Shown here piece after piece: positions 59,120 through 64,000 of a stretch of 64,000 nucleotides of DNA. The stretch is taken from NCBI GenBank assembly GCA_041658205.1, contig JBBAAO010000001.1:558001-622000 (forward strand). Reading direction: 5' to 3'. The stretch is from Bacteroidota bacterium (GTDB lineage: Bacteria; Bacteroidota; Ignavibacteria; UBA10030; UBA8401). The notes beneath the pieces are model-generated. The model saw only the letters and a program-made list of their open reading frames with translations, did not search any database and was not told where the DNA came from. Made by a program: the position numbers and the translations under genes. The stretch's first letter is position 1, and every line of letters starts with the position of its first letter.

Positions 59120-60385
59120 TTATGCCGCTTCAACTTCCTTCTTTTCTTTCACCCGTTTTTCAAACTCTTCTCTGAAGCGTTTTACAAAACTCTGCACCGG
59201 CCATGCCGCAGCGTCACCAAGTGCACAAATAGTATTTCCTTCTATTTGATTTGCGACATTCACCAGCATATCAACATCTTCCTGCCGCGCTTCGTAATGT
59301 TCAAAACGGTGAAGCATTTTTTCTAGCCATCCAGTTCCTTCACGGCACGGTGTGCATTGACCGCACGATTCATGGTGATAGAAATGAGAAATACGCGTCA
59401 ACACTCGAACCAGGTCGGTATCTTCATCCATCACAATTAAACCTGCAGTTCCTACGGACGATCCTGCAGCTTTCAAGGAATCAGCATCCATATTCACACC
59501 TTCAAGGTTTTCACCACGAAGTATCATTGTCGACGATCCGCCGGGAATAACCGCTTTAATTTTTTTTCCGCCGGAAACTCCACCCCCATACTGCGCATCG
59601 TTGATCAATGTCAGAAGAGGCACACCTGTTGGGATTTCATACACACCCGGTTTATTGACATGGCCGCTGATTCCGACGAGGATTGGTCCGGGATGTTTGG
59701 CAACACCGATCTTTGAATACCACTCTGATCCTTTATTGATAATGAGTGGAACATTGGTCATTGTTTCCACATTGTTAATTGTGGTCGGAGATGCCCATAA
59801 TCCTTTTTGCGCAGGGAATGGTGGTTTCACTCTGGGATATCCCCGTTCACCTTCAACAGAATTCATCAATGCCGATTCTTCACCGCAAATATAAGCTCCG
59901 GCACCTTTATGAGTGTAGATATTTGTGGAAAACCCTGTTCCGAGAATATTGCTTCCAACATACCCTTTTGCATATGCATCAGCTAAAGCTTTATCTACCA
60001 TCTTTATCCATTTCCCATACTCGCCGCGGATATAGATGTAAGCTGCGTTTATTCCCATTGCGTAACATCCGATGATGATTCCTTCGATCATCATATGCGG
60101 ATTGAGTTCGAAGATCTGCCTGTCTTTAAACGTACCTGGTTCCGATTCATCGCCGTTCACAGCAAGATATTTCGGTTTGTCATTTCCTTTCGGCATGAAG
60201 GACCATTTTAAGCCGGTGGGGAAACATGCCCCTCCGCGTCCACGAAGACCGGATTTTTTTACTTCGTCGATCACTTCATCCGGTTTCATGGTTAACACTT
60301 TTTTCAGTGCAGCATAACCGCCATGCTGTTCATAGGTATCAATCTGGTAATAATTTTTTATGTCCGGGAGAATGTATTTTTCCAT
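59120..60385 (-). CDS. nuoF: NADH-quinone oxidoreductase subunit F
   Basis: The 421-residue subunit carries the NADH, FMN and N3 iron-sulfur sites of complex I. Motifs: GLRGRGGACFPTGLKW (NADH loop), NGDESEPGTFKDR, GAGAYICGEESALMNSVEG (FMN) and SCGQCTPCREGTGW with a distal Cys in CALGDAAAW (4Fe-4S). Last gene of the nuoABCDEF cluster, followed by a terminator. Confidence 0.97.
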   Translation of the reverse strand: MEKYILPDIKNYYQIDTYEQHGGYAALKKVLTMKPDEVIDEVKKSGLRGRGGACFPTGLKWSFMPKGNDKPKYLAVNGDESEPGTFKDRQIFELNPHMMIEGIIIGCYAMGINAAYIYIRGEYGKWIKMVDKALADAYAKGYVGSNILGTGFSTNIYTHKGAGAYICGEESALMNSVEGERGYPRVKPPFPAQKGLWASPTTINNVETMTNVPLIINKGSEWYSKIGVAKHPGPILVGISGHVNKPGVYEIPTGVPLLTLINDAQYGGGVSGGKKIKAVIPGGSSTMILRGENLEGVNMDADSLKAAGSSVGTAGLIVMDEDTDLVRVLTRISHFYHHESCGQCTPCREGTGWLEKMLHRFEHYEARQEDVDMLVNVANQIEGNTICALGDAAAWPVQSFVKRFREEFEKRVKEKKEVEAA

Positions 60386-60404
60386 AGTCTCATTAAAAAG
60401 GTAA

Positions 60405-60437
60405 AATCCTGTCAGGATGGAATACTGCGACAGGATT
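60405..60437 (-). other. Hairpin between nuoE and nuoF
   Basis: AATCCTGTC and GACAGGATT form a 9-bp stem with a 15-nt loop, located between the nuoE stop (60441) and the nuoF start (60385). On the minus strand TTTTACC follows, so it could be a weak attenuator or an RNA-processing site. Confidence 0.6.
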
Positions 60438-60440
60438 GAA

Positions 60441-60905
60441 TTATTTCAAACTTGCTAGAAGTTGTTCGGTCTTTTCCGGCGTCAAATGTTCATGGTACTC
60501 TTCGCCAATTGCAATCATTGGTGCTCCGCCGCATGCACCCATACATTCTACTTCTGAAATAGTGAATTTTCCATCAGCGGATGTGGAACCGAGTTTTGCA
60601 CCGCAGGCTTTTTCAACGGTAGAAAGAATTTTATCTGATCCGCGAAGCATGCACGAAACATTTGTGCAGACTTCAATATGATGTTTTCCCAACTTCTTGT
60701 CATTATACATGGTGTAAAATGTAACAACGCCAAGTACATGTGCATACGGAACACCGACAAGATCGCCGATGTATTTCATCATCTCCTGTGAAATCCAACC
60801 TTCCTGTTCTTGGGCGATCCATAGGATAGGGAGGAGAGCCGCTTTCTTTTCCGGATAACGGGTGAAGAGTGCTTGTGCTTTTTCGAGATTTTCTTGTTTG
60901 AGCAT
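60441..60905 (-). CDS. nuoE: NADH-quinone oxidoreductase subunit E
   Basis: The 154-residue thioredoxin-like subunit binds the N1a 2Fe-2S cluster: EVCTNVSCMLRGSDK (first two Cys) and EVECMGACGGAPM (last two). The helical N-terminus (YPEKKAALLPILWIAQEQEGW) is typical. Terminator-like hairpins lie on both sides of the gene. Confidence 0.95.
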   Translation of the reverse strand: MLKQENLEKAQALFTRYPEKKAALLPILWIAQEQEGWISQEMMKYIGDLVGVPYAHVLGVVTFYTMYNDKKLGKHHIEVCTNVSCMLRGSDKILSTVEKACGAKLGSTSADGKFTISEVECMGACGGAPMIAIGEEYHEHLTPEKTEQLLASLK

Positions 60906-60930
60906 AAAAAAATTAAAAAATGAATATCAT

Positions 60931-60965
60931 AAAAAACCGTTCAGGGATACTTGTCTGTTGAACGG
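60931..60965 (-). other. Terminator-like hairpin between nuoD and nuoE
   Basis: On the minus strand CCGTTCA and TGAACGG form a 7-bp stem followed directly by TTTTTT, the form of an intrinsic terminator, in the 66-bp gap between nuoD and nuoE. It could lower expression of the NADH-input module. Confidence 0.6.
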
Positions 60966-60971
60966 GAATAA

Positions 60972-62228
60972 TTACTTATCCGCTTCACCCATCACAGGGT
61001 CAAGACTTCCCAGCACGGCGACGATATCGGAGATCATTCCGCCTTCAACGAGTAACGATGTCGATTGTAAATTCATGAATGAGGGGGAGCGGATCTTTAA
61101 CCGCCACGGATGTCCTTCACCGCGGGATTGAATATAGAATCCTAGTTCACCTTTCGATGCTTCAACCGCGTGATAGACTTCGCCTACCGGAGGATTTACG
61201 CCGAAATTGATCAGCATAAAGTCATGGATCAACTCTTCCATTTTTGTGTAGATCTGTTCTTTGCGCGGAAGGACTTTCTTTGGTTGGTTTGCATGGACAG
61301 GACCTGCCGGCATTTTTTCAAGACATTGCCGTATAATTTTTACGCTTTCTTTCACTTCGTTTAAGCGAACATAATATCGGGATAAACAATCGCCGTCATT
61401 AAAAACAGGAATATTGAAATCAAGTTCATTATAGATCAAGTATGGCTGAGTCTTTCGAAGGTCACATTCCAACCCTACCGCACGCAGATTTGGTCCGCTC
61501 ATACCCATAGAGATTGCTTTTTCTTTTGTGATTACACCAACGCCATCCAAACGTTCCACAAAGATTCTGTTGGTATTCAACATGGAAATACACTCGTTGA
61601 ATTTCTGCGGGAATTGATCAAAAAAGTCTTTTACTGCCGCGATAACATCAGGTGTCATATCATGTGCTAAACCTCCGACACGCGTAAAACTTGTGGTAAA
61701 ACGAGCACCGGTCAACAACTCGAAAATATCGTACATCTTTTCGCGTTCACGGAATGACCAAGTAAATACTGTTAATGCGCCAACATCCATCGCCAGTGCA
61801 CCAATACCCAGTAAATGGGACGACACTCGGGCCATTTCGGAGATAATGGTACGTATATACTGTGCCCGTTTTGGCGCTTCAATTCCCACAAGTTTTTCAA
61901 CTGCAAGAACGTAGGCAGTGTTATTCATTAAGGGGGAAAGATAATCCAGACGATCAGTGTGGGGAATAAATTCGTGGTATGAACAATTTTCAGCGAGTTT
62001 CTCATATCCGCGATGCAAATATCCCAGTTCAGGAACACATGCGGCAACGGTTTCACCATCCAGTTTAATGAGCAGACGCAGAACGCCGTGTGTCGCGGGA
62101 TGCTGCGGGCCCATATTAAGGACCATCTCATTATCAAGTGCATCTTTAAAATAAACGCTGGTGTTTTTATTCTCGAGGGCAGTGAGGATCTTTTGCTGCC
62201 GGACTTCCATTGCTTGTTCTAAATTCAT
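60972..62228 (-). CDS. nuoD: NADH-quinone oxidoreductase subunit D
   Basis: The 418-residue 49-kDa-type subunit helps build the quinone site. Hallmarks: NMGPQHPATHGVLRLL, LGYLHRGYEKLAE, NNTAYVLAVEKLVGI, SGPNLRAVGLE and the C-terminal DIVAVLGSLDPVMGEADK. NuoC is separate, 20 bp upstream. Confidence 0.97.
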   Translation of the reverse strand: MNLEQAMEVRQQKILTALENKNTSVYFKDALDNEMVLNMGPQHPATHGVLRLLIKLDGETVAACVPELGYLHRGYEKLAENCSYHEFIPHTDRLDYLSPLMNNTAYVLAVEKLVGIEAPKRAQYIRTIISEMARVSSHLLGIGALAMDVGALTVFTWSFREREKMYDIFELLTGARFTTSFTRVGGLAHDMTPDVIAAVKDFFDQFPQKFNECISMLNTNRIFVERLDGVGVITKEKAISMGMSGPNLRAVGLECDLRKTQPYLIYNELDFNIPVFNDGDCLSRYYVRLNEVKESVKIIRQCLEKMPAGPVHANQPKKVLPRKEQIYTKMEELIHDFMLINFGVNPPVGEVYHAVEASKGELGFYIQSRGEGHPWRLKIRSPSFMNLQSTSLLVEGGMISDIVAVLGSLDPVMGEADK

Positions 62229-62247
62229 CGTATCGTTCTATTAATAT

Positions 62248-62730
62248 TTATTTTCGTGGAAGTGGAATTGAATCGGGGATGCCCATCATCGGGAAATCTT
62301 TTCGGAGAGGATGATACTCAAACTCTTCCGGCATATACATTCTTCTCAAATCGTTATGTCCGTCAAAAATTATCCCGAACATGTCGAATGTTTCACGTTC
62401 CGGCCAATTTGCTCCTGGCCATACGGAGATGACAGAAGCACAATGCAAATGAGATTCATCAATAAAGATTTTCAAACGGATCCGGTGATTTAGTACTGTA
62501 GAGTAGAGATTATAGATCACTTCAAATCGATTTTCTGGAGTGTATGCATCAGCACCGCAGATATCAGAACAATAATCAAATAGTGATGATGCGTCGTCGC
62601 GAAGAAATTGACAGACAGAAACAATATCTTCCTTTTTGATATGGACTGTTGTTTCTCCCCGGAACTCTTGAACTGACGTGATGCTATTCGGAAATGCTGC
62701 TGTCAATTTTTCTACTACTGTTGTTAACAT
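62248..62730 (-). CDS. nuoC: NADH-quinone oxidoreductase subunit C
   Basis: The 160-residue 30-kDa-type subunit carries the signature WPGANWPERETFDMFGIIFDG, followed by DLRRMYMPEEFEYHPLRKDFP. It forms part of the peripheral arm next to NuoD. Confidence 0.95.
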   Translation of the reverse strand: MLTTVVEKLTAAFPNSITSVQEFRGETTVHIKKEDIVSVCQFLRDDASSLFDYCSDICGADAYTPENRFEVIYNLYSTVLNHRIRLKIFIDESHLHCASVISVWPGANWPERETFDMFGIIFDGHNDLRRMYMPEEFEYHPLRKDFPMMGIPDSIPLPRK

Positions 62731-62770
62731 AAAGTTTATCTTCTTGAGGTTCGATCTATATAATAGAGAT

Positions 62771-63313
62771 TCAATTATTGTTCACGCCTTGAATTTGCAG
62801 CAGCTCTCTTTCTCGTATTTCAGCTCCGACGGTCATTGGTGTTCCTTTGCTTTCGCCGCGTTGAATCTTTTCCTGAATCATCATCAATGCATGAAGCAAA
62901 TTGTCCGGACGCGGGGGGCACCCGGCAACATATACATCCACCGGCAAAAATTGATCAATCCCTTGAACGACAGAATACGTCCGATACATTCCACCAGAAG
63001 AAGTGCATGCACCCATAGCAATCACCCATTTCGGATCCGGCATTTGATCGTAGATTTTACGAACAACAGTAGCCATTTTATATGTTGTTGTTCCTGCTAC
63101 TAATAGGAGATCGGATTGTCTGGGAGAGAAACGAAAAACTTCTGCTCCAAATCGTGCCACATCAAAGCGAGGCATTGCAAAAGCCATCATTTCAATACCA
63201 CAGCAGGAAATACCGAGCGGCATTGGCCAGATAGAATTTTTTCGACACCAATTAATTGCAGAATCTATAGTTGTTGTTAGTGCGGTGTCGCCAAGTGCGT
63301 GTTCTAATCCCAT
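62771..63313 (-). CDS. nuoB: NADH-quinone oxidoreductase subunit B
   Basis: I choose ATG 63313 (MGLEHALG), giving 180 residues and a 10-bp overlap with nuoA; the longer frame reads through nuoA sequence. The N2 4Fe-4S cluster ligands are GISCCGIEMM (adjacent cysteines), ACTSSGGMYRTYSV and AGCPPRPDNLLHA. This subunit passes electrons to quinone. Confidence 0.95.
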   Translation of the reverse strand: MGLEHALGDTALTTTIDSAINWCRKNSIWPMPLGISCCGIEMMAFAMPRFDVARFGAEVFRFSPRQSDLLLVAGTTTYKMATVVRKIYDQMPDPKWVIAMGACTSSGGMYRTYSVVQGIDQFLPVDVYVAGCPPRPDNLLHALMMIQEKIQRGESKGTPMTVGAEIRERELLQIQGVNNN

Positions 63314-63657
63314 TGCAGAGCTCCTTTTTTCAAAATATAGAGATAGCCGACAAGTAAAATGAGGATAAACAATATCATTTCCACATACCCAAACAATCCA
63401 AGCACTCGAAAGTTTACTGCCCATGGATAAAGAAAGATTACCTCAATGTCGAACAGGATAAATAACACTGCAACCATATAGTATTTTACGGAGAAGCGTT
63501 CTCGTGCAGATTTTATAGGCGGCATTCCACTTTCGTATGTCGAAAGTTTTTCAGGGTTAGGACGGTGTGGACCTAAAAAGCGTTGAAGCGTCAGGAAAAC
63601 AATTCCTAGAAACCCTGCTACTCCGATCATCATAAAAATTGGTATGTACGATTCCAT
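63304..63657 (-). CDS. nuoA: NADH-quinone oxidoreductase subunit A
   Basis: The 117-residue membrane subunit has three helices and the conserved loop YESGMPPIKSARERFSVKYYMVA and FLYPWAV motif. First gene of the cluster. The 343-bp upstream gap presumably holds its promoter. Confidence 0.95.
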   Translation of the reverse strand: MESYIPIFMMIGVAGFLGIVFLTLQRFLGPHRPNPEKLSTYESGMPPIKSARERFSVKYYMVAVLFILFDIEVIFLYPWAVNFRVLGLFGYVEMILFILILLVGYLYILKKGALQWD

Positions 63658-64000
63658 AGAAGAAAGATTAATGAAGAAGAAAAAGTATAATGTTAAAATT
63701 TATCGAAAAAATGCCCTAAAGTCAATGTAACTAAAGCAATATGAATTCGTTTTTTTTTCAGTGTAGAAATATTTTTTAAAATTAATTTTTTCACAGCCTT
63801 TCTTACGTAAAAATATTTTTCTATTCACATATTTTAATGAATGCATTTTTTAGAGAGAATATATTTTGTTCAGCCGTTATATGTTGATGTGCGTTATGTA
63901 ATATTTTGTATCAATTGGTTAGCTTTTTCAAATGCTTTTTTGTTTGTCTTCAGCGAAGTAGTGGATATCTCTATAACGGCGTTACGTGGCAATTGTCAAA
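63658..64000. other. AT-rich region upstream of nuoA
   Basis: No supported gene. A minus-strand stretch at 63894-63992 stays open for 33 codons from a TTG (PRNAVIEISTTSLKTN... ), bounded upstream by TGA, and could be a decayed gene end. The rest is very AT-rich, with long T and A runs, and probably contains the nuo promoter; I could not place the boxes with confidence. Confidence 0.5.

Noticed and set aside
63894..63992. 33-codon minus-strand gene end
   Set aside because: A TGA lies directly upstream and there is no start signal; kept only as a note on the intergenic region.

Overview
The window looks like part of a Bacteroidota chromosome, most likely the Ignavibacteria/Chlorobi side. Two consecutive secreted proteins end in the type IX secretion sorting domain (YPNPFNPSTTI-like). 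Other markers are a TonB-dependent receptor with a BtuG-like propeller lipoprotein, a Wzi-like outer-membrane barrel, a GTP-type PEP carboxykinase, an ignavibacterial-style TonB protein and a split nuo operon. The assignment rests on gene content only. No rRNA, tRNA or CRISPR was recognised.

Layout. 1-1.7 kb: end of a TonB receptor and a surface propeller lipoprotein (probably corrinoid uptake). 1.8-5.9 kb: pgi, nanE and a Wzi-like barrel. 5.9-7.5 kb: ECF sigma, anti-sigma candidate and a Spy-like protein. 7.6-9.4 kb: cysteine desulfurase and a lipoprotein. 9.35-12.8 kb (minus): ppx, prmA, a membrane protein and an M28 peptidase. 12.8-17.0 kb: TerC, a lytic transglycosylase, then (minus) pyruvoyl arginine decarboxylase, tyrS and smpB. 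17.2-25 kb (plus): guaA, an ABC transporter with an LpoA-like binding protein, radC, a pentapeptide protein and methylmalonyl-CoA epimerase, ending in a 655-bp hairpin-rich non-coding mosaic. 25.6-36.6 kb: uvrC, a PpiD-like foldase, a barrel protein, aroK, aroB and two T9SS cargo proteins. 36.8-42 kb: pckG, tonB, a ferredoxin, a CoA-transferase, a coiled-coil protein and a universal stress protein. 42.2-49.7 kb: yggS-divIVA-punA-ileS-dksA/traR-lspA-rluD, a gene order close to the region downstream of the Bacillus division cluster. 53.2-59.1 kb (minus): purN-purH-mreB-mreC, LD-carboxypeptidase and a barrel protein. 59.1-63.7 kb (minus): nuoABCDEF.

The most unusual region is 49,696-53,154. A 3.46-kb AT-rich segment sits exactly at the 3' end of mreC and is bounded by two 378-bp direct copies of that gene's 3' end (12 mismatches). 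The copy beside rluD is a dead fragment with an in-frame amber codon; the other copy completes the functional mreC. The segment carries (i) an intramembrane zinc protease (HEMGH) with an N-terminal PqqD-like, RiPP-recognition-like domain, (ii) a 47-residue hydrophobic minipeptide with a near-perfect Shine-Dalgarno sequence and its own terminator, and (iii) an exported CPBP-family glutamic protease with all three motifs intact. I read this as a horizontally acquired peptide-processing system (pheromone, bacteriocin or RiPP-like) in which two membrane proteases flank a membrane-spanning peptide. Its function is inferred, not shown.

A second notable item is the type-2 isoleucyl-tRNA synthetase. 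Its HIGH signature is rearranged to G-I-H-H, the GXHH variant linked to extreme mupirocin resistance.
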